Assembly (NCBI GenBank): GCA_947569245.1
Contig: CANORV010000008.1
Coordinates: 1-37,898 of the forward strand
DNA from: an uncultured Mycoplasmatota bacterium
GTDB lineage: Bacteria; Bacillota_I; Bacilli_A; RF39; UBA660
DNA: 37,898 bases
Reading direction: 5' to 3'
Made by a program: the position numbers and the translations under genes
Notes under the pieces: generated by a model
The model's database searches: none
The model's input: the letters and a program-made list of their open reading frames with translations, nothing else
What the model was told of the DNA's origin: nothing
In this document: piece after piece, positions 1 to 8,106 of the stretch
How positions within the stretch are numbered: the first letter of the stretch is position 1
How the letters are laid out: every line of letters starts with the position of its first letter

Positions 1-231
1 CTAAAAATAGTGTCAGTGATTTTACTCACCAACACTATTTATTATAGAACCGATATAGATTTTTTCAAAGATAATAAGGTTAGTATTGATGAAAACTTAG
101 TAAATAATGTTAAATGCAAGTTGAAAGATGAACTTAAGAAAAGTGTAATTAGAAGTTTAGATGATGGATATTTTTATAGGCATACTAATTTCCCAATTGG
201 AATTGATGAAAAAGGAAATTTTATAAAATAA
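1..231 (+). CDS. C-terminal part of an unknown protein (partial)
   Basis: The reading frame is open from the window edge to a TAA at 229-231, so this is probably the 3' end of a longer gene; a GTG at 10 could be an internal start but has no visible ribosome binding site. The 76 visible residues are polar and charged, with a short hydrophobic stretch at the beginning, and end in GIDEKGNFIK. I recognise no family. It is followed at once by a hairpin terminator shared with the convergent gene on the other strand, which supports it as a real transcription unit. Confidence 0.5.
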   Translation, partial: LKIVSVILLTNTIYYRTDIDFFKDNKVSIDENLVNNVKCKLKDELKKSVIRSLDDGYFYRHTNFPIGIDEKGNFIK

Positions 232-254
232 AAAGAAGTCGTTTGACTTCTTTT
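231..254. terminator. bidirectional intrinsic terminator
   Basis: A perfect 10-bp stem, AAAAGAAGTC and GACTTCTTTT with a GTTT loop, lies exactly between two convergent genes. The arms supply a T run on either strand, so it can end both transcripts. Confidence 0.75.
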
Positions 255-1192
255 TATGTTGTTGGTAAAGTATTAGATGTTTTTTTAGAACTTTTAATGA
301 ATTCATAATTAAACTTAGCAAATTCATTTAATAAAACTATTTTTGTTTTATCTTTTTTATTTAATTTAATAATAAAATCAGTATTGAATAATAAAGTATC
401 ATTAATTTTTTTTCCGGTTTCGTCGACAAAATATTGATTTGAAGTAATTAAAGTGTAATAGTAATAATTGCTATCTTCATAAAGAGTTTCTTGATTTTTT
501 TTAGTAACACCATCTTCTAAGGTAAAGCTTCCAGTAAAGTATTTTGTTTTTTGATTTTCTTCATTACTATATAGATAATATCTTCCATAGTAATCATCTA
601 ATACAAACATGTAACCTTCTTTGCTATAAAAAGTATCATATAATTTATGTTCATTAAATCCCGTTTGAAATGCTGCTATAAAGTAATTAAAAATAGTTGT
701 TTTTTCTCCAGCCATAGTAAACTCTAAGTTTCCAACAAAAACAATAGGACCTAAAATCATGTTACCAATGAATGATAGAACACTAAATACTAAAACAACT
801 GTACCAAATATTTTAGATGTATGTTTTCTACCAGTGATACCAAAAATAAGTGCAAGAATACCAAATAGTATAGAAAGAAGTGGTTGAAAGAAAAGTGAAA
901 TAAAACCAGCAATCATAAAAATACAGGAAATAAGACTTTGATTGTTTTGCTTATAGCTTTCAGGTTCCTTATATTTTATTTGATTTTGATTTTTATCTTT
1001 ATATAAATTATCATTACTATATTTTTGTTGATAATTATACTGATCTTGATGAGAATTATTTTCTATTCGATAGTCCTTAAATGGATCATTATAGGTATTT
1101 TCATTTTCTTTATCATTATCTACTTTGGTTCCACAATATGAACAAAATTTTTGTCCATTTTTTAATTCAGATTTACAATTTTTACAAAACAT
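254..1192 (-). CDS. zinc-ribbon membrane protein of unknown function
   Basis: A 312-residue protein that starts with a CxxC-x11-CxxC zinc ribbon (MFCKNCKSEL ... FCSYCGT). A polar Asn/Gln/Tyr-rich linker follows, then two adjacent hydrophobic segments around residues 90-150 of the kind seen in DUF4190-like proteins, and a C-terminal extracytoplasmic-looking domain rich in Tyr and Asp. The start is the ATG at 1190-1192: AGGGAG lies 8 nt upstream, whereas the in-frame GTG three codons earlier touches that ribosome binding site. A consensus promoter sits about 16 nt further upstream. Function is unknown; several proteins in this window share the zinc ribbon plus membrane design. Confidence 0.75.
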   Translation of the reverse strand: MFCKNCKSELKNGQKFCSYCGTKVDNDKENENTYNDPFKDYRIENNSHQDQYNYQQKYSNDNLYKDKNQNQIKYKEPESYKQNNQSLISCIFMIAGFISLFFQPLLSILFGILALIFGITGRKHTSKIFGTVVLVFSVLSFIGNMILGPIVFVGNLEFTMAGEKTTIFNYFIAAFQTGFNEHKLYDTFYSKEGYMFVLDDYYGRYYLYSNEENQKTKYFTGSFTLEDGVTKKNQETLYEDSNYYYYTLITSNQYFVDETGKKINDTLLFNTDFIIKLNKKDKTKIVLLNEFAKFNYEFIKSSKKTSNTLPTT

Positions 1193-1214
1193 ACTCTTCA
1201 CTCCCTATGTTTAC

Positions 1215-1243
1215 ATTATGTCATGAATATGTAAAATTGTCAA
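1215..1243 (-). promoter_or_regulatory. sigma-A-type promoter of the zinc-ribbon gene
   Basis: Reading the minus strand, TTGACA (1238-1243), a 17-nt spacer and CATAAT (1215-1220) preceded by TGA form a near-consensus promoter. Predicted transcription starts near 1208, giving a leader of about 16 nt. Confidence 0.7.
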
Positions 1244-1305
1244 TTTTGTTGTTATTTTATTTTGTTTAGATTGACATGTTTTTATTCTGATGTTTTTTGG
1301 TTTTA

Positions 1306-1314
1306 TGATATACT
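1306..1314 (+). promoter_or_regulatory. gpsA: probable extended -10 element for gpsA
   Basis: TGATATACT ends 20 nt before the gpsA start codon. No good -35 box is found 17 nt upstream, so this would rely on the extended TG motif. The predicted start at about 1321 gives a very short leader, like others in this window. Confidence 0.4.
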
Positions 1315-1334
1315 AATAATGAGGTGAATAAAAA

Positions 1335-2309
1335 TTGAAGAAAGTTTCTGTTATTGGTACTGGTGCATATGGTTTGGCGCTGGCTAGTATCTTTGATGAA
1401 AATAAGTGTTTAGTTAAGATGTGGACTAAGTTTGAAGATGAGTTACTGCAATTAGTAAATAACCGAAGTAATGAAAGAGTCTTACCTGGTTTTAGAATCA
1501 GTGATAATATAGCAATTACTACAGATATGAAAGATTGTGTTACTGATAGTGATTTAATTGTTATTGCAGTTCCTGCTGGTTTTGTTGATTATATTTCTAT
1601 TCTTTTAAAGGATCTAGTTAATGAACAAACTATTTTGATTGCATCTAAGGGAATTGAACAGGATACTTGTCTTTTTGTTAATGATGTTTTGTCGAAACAT
1701 GTAAAAACTGATAAGGTTGCCGTTATTTCTGGTCCTAGTTTTGCTATTGATATTGTTTCTAAAATGCCAATTGGTTTAACACTTGCTACTAAAAGTTTAG
1801 AAGCTTGTAAACTGGTTCAAGAAACATTAGCAAATAATCATGTAAAACTTCGAGTTACAGATGATATCTATGGTACTGAGATATGTGGTTCAATTAAAAA
1901 TGTTATTGCTATAGCTAGTGGAATACTAGATGGTCTTGGGGCTAATGAGTCAACTAAAGCTATGTTTATTACCGAATCTTTACATGATATTAAGGAACTT
2001 ATTAAGAATTTAGGTGGTAATGGTAATACTATTTTATCATTTGCTGGGTTTGGGGATTTATTGCTTACTTGTACAAGTACTAAGAGTCGTAACTTTTCAT
2101 TTGGTAGAATTCTAGTAACAGCTACATTTGACGAGATTGAAGAATATAAAAGAACACATACAATTGAGGGTCTTTATACACTTAAATCTATTTATACTTT
2201 GATTAATAATAAAAGTGTTGATATGCCAATTATCGATTTAATTTATGATATTATTTTTAATAAGAAAGAAACAAAAGAACTACTTACTTTTCTGGTTGAA
2301 AAGAGTTAG
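1335..2309 (+). CDS. gpsA: NAD(P)-dependent glycerol-3-phosphate dehydrogenase
   Basis: Makes sn-glycerol-3-phosphate from dihydroxyacetone phosphate for phospholipid synthesis in the cytoplasm. At 324 residues it has the usual family length. Visible hallmarks are the N-terminal Rossmann loop GTGAYG (residues 8-13), the conserved SKGIE block (104-108), the catalytic lysine in CGSIKN (Lys188), and AGFGDLLLTCTSTKSRN (237-253). The start is TTG at 1335, chosen because GAGGTG lies 8 nt upstream and the Rossmann fold begins right after it. It is one of the few plus-strand genes here and stands alone; its terminator hairpin begins inside the last codons. pssA elsewhere in the window belongs to the same lipid pathway. 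Confidence 0.96.
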   Translation: MKKVSVIGTGAYGLALASIFDENKCLVKMWTKFEDELLQLVNNRSNERVLPGFRISDNIAITTDMKDCVTDSDLIVIAVPAGFVDYISILLKDLVNEQTILIASKGIEQDTCLFVNDVLSKHVKTDKVAVISGPSFAIDIVSKMPIGLTLATKSLEACKLVQETLANNHVKLRVTDDIYGTEICGSIKNVIAIASGILDGLGANESTKAMFITESLHDIKELIKNLGGNGNTILSFAGFGDLLLTCTSTKSRNFSFGRILVTATFDEIEEYKRTHTIEGLYTLKSIYTLINNKSVDMPIIDLIYDIIFNKKETKELLTFLVEKS

Positions 2310-2320
2310 TTCTTTTTTTT
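2274..2320 (+). terminator. gpsA intrinsic terminator overlapping the stop codon
   Basis: AAAGAACTA (2274-2282) pairs with TAGTTCTTT (2307-2315), followed by a T run to 2320. An inner CTTTTC/GAAAAG stem extends the structure. The TAG stop is part of the 3' arm. Confidence 0.7.
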
Positions 2321-3655
2321 ACTGAATTAATGTATCTTTTATTATATTTGAATTTTCTGATTTAGTTAAAATCATCTGATCTACTAAATCACTAGTTTCT
2401 TGTGTATAATTTATTATTATTTGACTTTCCTCATTTATTGCTGCATTAGTAAGCATATATTCATAAGTTGTTATATTAGGATTTGTTATATTGATAGTTG
2501 TTTTTAAATTCTGACATTCATGAAATAACATAGACATGCCTGTTACTTTAGTTAGATTAAGATTACCTAAATTTAAATTTGTTAAGTTATTACAAAAATT
2601 GAACATAAGAGAGATTTCTGTTACATTACTTGTATCAAAACTACTCAAATCGAGACTTTTTAAACTGCTACATTCTGAAAACATAGCCCACATATTTACG
2701 ACGTTACTTGTATCAAAGTGTTCTAGGCCTTCAATAGTTTCTAGTGATGTAAATGCTCCAAAGAATGAATTACTATCTTCGTTTGCTTTTATTCCACCGT
2801 TTCCCTGTAAATATAAAGTAAATAAACCTTCTACTTCAGATGGAGCTAAATAGGCCATTACTCTTTTAGTCTCATCAATTTTATCTTCTGCAACATTCCA
2901 TGATTCTATAGCATTATCTATTTCATGAATATTGTCTTCCATAATAATTTTTGATATTTTTTCTTTATATATTGGATTCCAGAATTCTTCATCATATGAT
3001 GAATCTCCAATAGTTTGGATAACAGGTAAGTCATTATTAATAGAACTTGCTATTACTGTTATTTTTCCTTGCCATGTTGCATTCATTACATCTTCACTTG
3101 CTGGAGTATCATAATCTAGCCATAGTCTTAGGCTAAACTGTTTACTTTCTTTACCGTTTAAGATACCTTTGTGAATCTTGTATGCATATACGGTATTTTC
3201 TATTACTTTTTCTTCAGTTAAATAAGTTTCATACAAATCATCAAAAAACAATTTATTACTACCACTAACTAAACTTGTTCTTACCGAGCTATCTGGTAAC
3301 CATTTTGTGTCGTAATCTGTTTCAGTAAATGACTCTAAATTGATTGCATATCCAGTGGCATCTGCACAAGTATTTTCAATAGTGAAGGTATATGGTGTTA
3401 ATTTTTCTGCCTCCTCATTAGTGATTGGATAGGCTTCTTGTAAATTAATAGCATTTGTTGCATCTGTTAATATCAAATTTAAACAGCCAGTTGTTATGAC
3501 ATTAGTATCAGTTTGTTGTAATGTAATTTGCCATAAAGCATAACTTGCACCAAATATTACTATTATTAAAGTTATTAATATGGGGATGATTACTTTTCTA
3601 TTTGTAAAGTACCCCCCCCCATAGATGATTTTTTTGTTATTTTTTCATTCTTCAT
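2319..3655 (-). CDS. BspA-like (DUF285) surface protein, out of frame at a poly-G tract
   Basis: The long open frame (2319-3476) has no credible start. Its frame continues upstream through a hydrophobic anchor (KVIIPILITLIIVIFGASYA) up to a run of nine G on the coding strand. Across the run, one extra G joins it to an ATG at 3653-3655 (MKNEKITKKSSM), giving a 445-residue protein. With nine G the ATG frame stops after 22 codons. After the anchor comes a domain resembling exported TasA/camelysin-like N-termini (AYPITNEEAEKLTPYTFTI), then DUF285/BspA repeats (FDTSNVVNMWAMFSECSSL and two more) near the C-terminus. The product is probably a surface protein. The gene as assembled is OFF: either phase variation or a base-count error. 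Confidence 0.75.
3612..3620 (-). repeat. nine-G homopolymer inside the surface-protein gene
   Basis: A run of nine C on the plus strand, GGGGGGGGG in the coding direction, at codons 12-15 of the surface-protein gene. Ten G or seven G would restore the frame; nine breaks it. I noticed no other G/C run of this length in this AT-rich window. Confidence 0.9.
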
Positions 3656-3674
3656 AATTTTCAATTCCCATATT

Positions 3675-3703
3675 TTTATACAGCTAATTAACTATTGTTT
3701 CAA
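3675..3703 (-). promoter_or_regulatory. promoter of the BspA-like gene
   Basis: Minus strand TTGAAA (3698-3703), 17-nt spacer, TATAAA (3675-3680). Transcription would start near 3668, about 13 nt before the ATG at 3655. This supports 3655 as the real start. The remaining gene-free stretch (3704-3965) shows only an AT-rich 9-bp inverted repeat at 3724-3772. Confidence 0.65.
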
Positions 3704-3965
3704 TTACCAATTTACAAAAAAAAGAATTTACTATGGTAGTGTTCATAAAAACTTAATTGCAAAAGTAAATTCCATCCATTATTTTTTATATAATTCTTCA
3801 TTTGTTTGCTGTTTTATCTATCACTATAGTACACATTTATAGGAATATTTAGCTAGTTTGGGTACTGTCATAATACTCCTTATTATTGTGATTTTAGTCA
3901 TTTTAATAAAAATAGTACCAACAGTATAATGGTATTTTTCCTAAAGAATTTTTGTGCTTGATTTT

Positions 3966-3993
3966 AAAATAAAAGCATCCTTTTTTGGATACT
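3966..3993 (-). terminator. trmL intrinsic terminator
   Basis: On the minus strand AGTATCC, an A6 loop and GGATGCT form a 7-bp stem with one G-T pair, followed by TTTTATTTT. Confidence 0.7.
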
Positions 3994-3994
3994 T

Positions 3995-4516
3995 CTAATC
4001 TCTTTCTAAATAATCATTTCCTTTGTGCATATCATCTTGTGGTTCATCTCTTAGTAAATTGTTATAATCTTGTTGTCTTAAAACTTCATATACACATATT
4101 GCTACGCAATTTGACAAATTTAATGCTCTAACATTAGCTGTCATAGGTATTCTCATACAATGTACTAAATCTTCTTTTAATATTTCTTTTGGAATACCAG
4201 TTGACTCTTTTCCAAAAATTAAATAAATATTTTTAGAATTATCACTATAATCAAAACTAGTATGAGGCTTATGACCATATCTAGTAAAATAGTAAAAGTC
4301 ACCTTGATTTTTTTCTTTAAACTCTTCATAATTTTCATAAACAGTATAATCTAGCTTATCAATATAATTAACACCACTTCTTTTTAATTTGGCATCATCA
4401 ATTGAAAAACCAAGAGGCTTTATTAAGTGAAGCTTAGTATTTGTTGCAACACAAGTACGCATAATATTTCCAGTATTACCTGGTATTTCTGGCTGATATA
4501 AAACAACATTTATCAT
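3995..4516 (-). CDS. trmL: tRNA (cytidine(34)-2'-O)-methyltransferase
   Basis: SPOUT-class methyltransferase that 2'-O-methylates the wobble nucleotide of tRNA-Leu isoacceptors using S-adenosylmethionine. The 173 residues match the family: N-terminal VVLYQPEIPGNTGNIMRT, central LIFGKESTGIP, and the C-terminal knot region IPMTANVRALNLSNCVAI, with a short charged tail added. It overlaps the upstream thioredoxin-like gene by ATGA, so the two are translationally coupled, and a terminator follows directly. Confidence 0.95.
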   Translation of the reverse strand: MINVVLYQPEIPGNTGNIMRTCVATNTKLHLIKPLGFSIDDAKLKRSGVNYIDKLDYTVYENYEEFKEKNQGDFYYFTRYGHKPHTSFDYSDNSKNIYLIFGKESTGIPKEILKEDLVHCMRIPMTANVRALNLSNCVAICVYEVLRQQDYNNLLRDEPQDDMHKGNDYLERD

Positions 4517-5073
4517 TGTACTTCACTAACAATTTTATTACTTTCTATAAAGTATCTTGCCTGATTAATATCTAAATCTTTTTTCTCTGTACCATTTGCA
4601 ACATTAACGATTTGCCCACCTTCAAACTTTATTAAAGCAGGATATGTATTAACTATTTTTTCGTATTGAAAAGTCTCATTGAAATATTTAAAAAAGTCAA
4701 TGATTTTCTCATTTGTATCTAAAGCTGATAGGTTTAAATAAGTTATTACTGATTCTAATTTTTTTTCTTTAATTAAGTCTTTAAACTCTAATTCAAAGTT
4801 TCTACATTTATCATCACTAGCTGTACACATATAAATTGTAGTATCTAAATTTTCATTAACGTAATTAATAAGTTCATTTTCATTTATTTCATGTAAAAGA
4901 GAACTTCTTATTATTGGAATGTTTAATTCATACTCTTTTCTTGCTAAATACCAATTACGAAGTAAAAAGACAACTAATAATGTAATTGCTACTATTACAA
5001 ATAAATAAATATAATTTTTTAAAAGCTTTTTCTTATCTTGCTTTTTCTTATCTTTCTTTGATTTAAATAACAT
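4513..5073 (-). CDS. membrane-anchored thioredoxin-fold-like protein
   Basis: A 186-residue protein with a Lys-rich cytoplasmic N-terminus, one membrane helix (YIYLFVIVAITLLVVFLL) and a soluble domain whose layout resembles a thioredoxin fold: IYMCTASDDKC at the place of the active site, then a TYPALIKFEGGQIV segment like the cis-Pro strand. The two cysteines are six residues apart, not CxxC, so ordinary disulfide exchange is doubtful. The start is the ATG at 5071-5073, 6 nt after AGGTG; the in-frame GTG three codons earlier is part of that ribosome binding site. It lies between the U32 peptidase gene and trmL, overlapping the latter by 4 nt. The fold assignment is moderate. Confidence 0.6.
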   Translation of the reverse strand: MLFKSKKDKKKQDKKKLLKNYIYLFVIVAITLLVVFLLRNWYLARKEYELNIPIIRSSLLHEINENELINYVNENLDTTIYMCTASDDKCRNFELEFKDLIKEKKLESVITYLNLSALDTNEKIIDFFKYFNETFQYEKIVNTYPALIKFEGGQIVNVANGTEKKDLDINQARYFIESNKIVSEVQ

Positions 5074-5138
5074 AACTATCACCTTTCATTCTATATTAAT
5101 TGTACCAAATTGCTAGAATAAAGTCCACCTTAACTTTC

Positions 5139-7376
5139 CTAATTTTTTAATTTAAGACACCTAGAAATAATTTTTTCTACAGCATTACTATCTTCATTAT
5201 AAAACTCTAATCTAAACGAGGTTATATTCATATTTAGATAATCTTTCATTTCATCTATTTTGTCGGTTACTTCACTATTTAAAATAGTTGTTAGGCAGTT
5301 ATTTGTTATTAATGGATACTTTTTATTATTTCTATCTTTTAAATAATAGTTGTTATTTTTACATAAATTGCAGGTTTTATTATGTTTTATAGAATAACTT
5401 ATTGGACAGTATTTCATTATCATAAGTTCAATCCTAGTATAAAGAATAACTTCTAAATCTGGTGGATTATTGTAATTTCTTACAATGTTTTTGCAATCTT
5501 CTTTCGTTAGTTCATGTGATAAAGTAATTGTTTTTACTTTGTTTTCTAGAAGATAATTTATCATACTATGATTTAAAACATTTAAGTATGCATCTGTTAT
5601 GATATTATTATTTGGATACCTTTTTATTCCTCCTAGTTCTCCTACTAATAAGTTTTCATTTTGATATTTTTTATTACCTTTAATAACTCTAGGAAGTTTT
5701 AAATAAATATTTTCAACATTTTGATACTTTCTATATAAATTTTCATCACTTGTATAAATACGATCTACATTGTTAGAAACAGCTACTTTTAATTGTTGTT
5801 CTGTTTTTACTAAAACACTTAATGTTATTTTTCTTTTTGGATAGTTAGTTTCATAGCTTTTTATTTGTCCTTTAGTCTTTTTACTTTTTTTAGTTGATAG
5901 TTCTTCTTCTAAAAGACTTGCAACTTCTCTTCTTAAGCCATTTAAAATTTTAATAGGAATAAAAATATTATCATCATTAACAATTTCTATTTTTTCACAA
6001 ATAAATGGTGTGTTTCCTAATTTAGTAACTTGTTTTTCAATTGATTGTGCTGATGATGAAGATGTTATTGCCATTTTTATTATATCAGATGTTTTTTCTA
6101 TCTTTACGTTACCTTTTTGCATTTTAATTTTTAGAGGCATTCCTAATTTAGCTGTTACTTTTATACTAATAGGAATCTTTTTTTCAACTAAGTTTTCATA
6201 AAGCTCTGTTAATTTTACATCAGCTGTTTTTAATACCTTACCTTTTTTTCTTATGTTATACTTATTATCTAAATAAACTATGCTTTTACTTTTAGCACTA
6301 TTTATTAGATTATCTTTTTCATCATATAAAAAATTAATTATTCCACCTTTATTATTTTCTATAAACCTGATTCCATCACCTTGATTTAGTTCTTCATCTA
6401 ATCTTATCTTAATTTTTTTGCTTGTTACTTCTATAACTTGTCCTATTACTAGTCCTTGATGATTTGGACTTTTAATATTCATTATATTAGTATTATCTTT
6501 GTTAAATAAATAGCCATCAGTAAACTCTCTATTATATAAAATAAATAATTTTTTAACATCTTCTTTATCTATTATAATTTTTTGATATTTTTGATAATTA
6601 TCTATTATTTTTCGGTAAAATTTAGTAATAAAACCAACATAGGTAGGACTTTTCATTCTTCCTTCTATTTTAAATGATTTAATATCACTTTTTAGTAGTT
6701 CATCTAGTTTAAAACTGGTATTTAATTCTTTTGGACTTAATAAATAATTACCTTCTGTTGTTACCTTTTCATCTTCTTTATATAATTCATATGGAAGACG
6801 ACATAAACCTGCACAACTTCCTCTGTTACCACTTCTGTTTAAAATTACACTACTAAATAGACATTGTCCCGAGTAGCTTACACATAAGGCACCATGAATA
6901 AAAACTTCTTTTTCAATATCGACATCTAAGTTTTTTATATCATCTAATGAAAGTTCTCTTGCAAGTACTACTCTTTTTATTCCTAGTTCTTTTAATAATT
7001 CTAAGCCTTCCTTATTATGATTATGAAGTTGAGTTGATGCATGTATTTCTAAATCAGGATATATCTCTCTTGCTAATTTAATTAATCCAATGTCTTGCAT
7101 AATAAGAGCATCAACTTCGTTTTCATATAAAAAACCAATATATTCTAAGGCTTCTTGTAGTTCATTGTCATAGATAGCAGTATTTACAGTAACATAGATT
7201 TTAACATTATAAAGATGACAATATTTAATGGCCTTCTTTAATTCCTCATTTGAAAAATTAGGAGCATATTTTCTTGCCCCAAACTTTAATCCACCAATAT
7301 AAACGGCATCACAACCATTAATTACAGCTTGTCTTAATGATAAAAAGTCTCCGGCTGGAGATAATAACTCATGCAT
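5139..7376 (-). CDS. U32 family peptidase (RlhA/YdcP-like), long form
   Basis: About 745 residues. The N-terminal U32 domain is clear: ELLSPAGDFLSLRQAV, GCDAVYIGG, HASTQLHNHN, and the cysteine cluster CVSYSGQC ... GSCAGLC followed by SFKIEGRMKSPTYV. U32 proteins with this cluster are radical-free Fe-S enzymes that hydroxylate RNA bases; RlhA hydroxylates C2501 of 23S rRNA and TrhP modifies tRNA. The middle region corresponds to the DUF3656-type part, and the last 200 residues carry another cysteine group (YCPIS, CNLCKN). The start is the ATG at 7374-7376, 6 nt after AGGTG; a GTG inside the binding site is an artefact. It lies 27 nt downstream of the ylmC-like gene. The exact RNA substrate cannot be read from sequence. 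Confidence 0.88.
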   Translation of the reverse strand: MHELLSPAGDFLSLRQAVINGCDAVYIGGLKFGARKYAPNFSNEELKKAIKYCHLYNVKIYVTVNTAIYDNELQEALEYIGFLYENEVDALIMQDIGLIKLAREIYPDLEIHASTQLHNHNKEGLELLKELGIKRVVLARELSLDDIKNLDVDIEKEVFIHGALCVSYSGQCLFSSVILNRSGNRGSCAGLCRLPYELYKEDEKVTTEGNYLLSPKELNTSFKLDELLKSDIKSFKIEGRMKSPTYVGFITKFYRKIIDNYQKYQKIIIDKEDVKKLFILYNREFTDGYLFNKDNTNIMNIKSPNHQGLVIGQVIEVTSKKIKIRLDEELNQGDGIRFIENNKGGIINFLYDEKDNLINSAKSKSIVYLDNKYNIRKKGKVLKTADVKLTELYENLVEKKIPISIKVTAKLGMPLKIKMQKGNVKIEKTSDIIKMAITSSSSAQSIEKQVTKLGNTPFICEKIEIVNDDNIFIPIKILNGLRREVASLLEEELSTKKSKKTKGQIKSYETNYPKRKITLSVLVKTEQQLKVAVSNNVDRIYTSDENLYRKYQNVENIYLKLPRVIKGNKKYQNENLLVGELGGIKRYPNNNIITDAYLNVLNHSMINYLLENKVKTITLSHELTKEDCKNIVRNYNNPPDLEVILYTRIELMIMKYCPISYSIKHNKTCNLCKNNNYYLKDRNNKKYPLITNNCLTTILNSEVTDKIDEMKDYLNMNITSFRLEFYNEDSNAVEKIISRCLKLKN

Positions 7377-7403
7377 ATAATTCACCTAATGGTTATTATA
7401 CAA

Positions 7404-7637
7404 CTAGATTGATAATTTTACCAGTATAACATCTTCACCTATTTTAGTAATAGATGACCATTTTATTTCAGTGTCATCCCCCTTAGAAAAAATTTTAAAA
7501 AAATTCTTATTGGGTTCTATTATAAATGAATCAATACTACCACTTGATTCATTTATTTTGACATCAATGATATTTCCAATATTCCTACCATCTAAAATAT
7601 TGACAATATTTTTATTTTGTAAATCAGATAACCGCAT
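7404..7637 (-). CDS. ylmC: YlmC/YmxH-type PRC-barrel sporulation protein
   Basis: A 77-residue PRC-barrel protein: MRLSDLQNKNIVNILDGRNI, then a strand pattern ending in IKWSSITKIGEDVILVKL. This short family occurs beside sigG in spore formers, and here sigG lies just upstream, which supports the call. The molecular role is not known. The start is the ATG at 7635-7637, with AGGTG 6 nt upstream. A terminator for the preceding small gene separates the two, so it may have its own promoter, which I could not place. Confidence 0.82.
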   Translation of the reverse strand: MRLSDLQNKNIVNILDGRNIGNIIDVKINESSGSIDSFIIEPNKNFFKIFSKGDDTEIKWSSITKIGEDVILVKLSI

Positions 7638-7673
7638 AAAAATCACCTATTTAATTATATTTAAGAAAAAAAG

Positions 7674-7720
7674 AAAAAAGACTTTTTTAACAATTAAAAA
7701 TTGTATTCCTGTCTTTTTTT
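7674..7720 (-). terminator. intrinsic terminator after the 55-residue gene
   Basis: On the minus strand AAAAAAGAC pairs across a 28-nt AT-rich loop with GTCTTTTTT. The stem sits 6 nt after the stop codon of the small gene. Confidence 0.55.
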
Positions 7721-7726
7721 GTTATA

Positions 7727-7894
7727 TTATTGGTTTAGTCTAATTAAATTTAAAATATTATTATCATCAGTTAATGATTTTTTTACCTGTTCTTTCTTAG
7801 TCGTATTAAATATTAACAATACTCCAACTACACCAAGTATTAATACAAAAATTATCCCTAGTGATTGATCTTGTTGTTTTAATAGTTTTCCCAT
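7727..7894 (-). CDS. small single-span membrane protein (55 residues)
   Basis: An unlisted short gene between sigG and the ylmC-like gene. It begins MGKLLKQQDQSLG, has one membrane helix (IIFVLILGVVGVLLIF), then a charged tail ending NLIRLNQ. AGAGGT lies about 10 nt before the ATG, a promoter with an extended -10 lies about 30 nt upstream, and a hairpin terminator follows, so it has all the parts of an independent gene. I recognise no family. Its position suggests, but does not prove, a sporulation role. Confidence 0.65.
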   Translation of the reverse strand: MGKLLKQQDQSLGIIFVLILGVVGVLLIFNTTKKEQVKKSLTDDNNILNLIRLNQ

Positions 7895-7924
7895 TATTAT
7901 ATCTTACCTCTTTCTACCTTAATC

Positions 7925-7953
7925 ATTATAGCATACTTTTAATATTTTTTAAA
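7925..7953 (-). promoter_or_regulatory. promoter of the 55-residue membrane protein
   Basis: Minus strand TTTAAA (7948-7953), 17-nt spacer, TATAAT (7925-7930) preceded by TGC, an extended -10. Predicted leader is about 24 nt. Confidence 0.55.
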
Positions 7954-8106
7954 ACTACTTTTTATCAGTTTTTAATTAGTTTTAAGTTTGTATTTAAGGT
8001 TGTGATATATAACCACTACTTACTATTTAAAATATATCTAGGTATCATTAAAAATGGGCTTGTAATTTATTTGTTTTGATATTAATTGAAGCATATTTAT
8101 TTAAGT

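Noticed and set aside
1272-1277. Perfect TTGACA upstream of gpsA
   Set aside because: The best -10 (TATACT at 1309) is about 31 nt away, far too distant to pair with it.
3724-3772. GAATTTACT/AGTAAATTC inverted repeat in the gap before trmL
   Set aside because: Nine AT-rich pairs with a 31-nt loop and no T run; expected by chance in such DNA.
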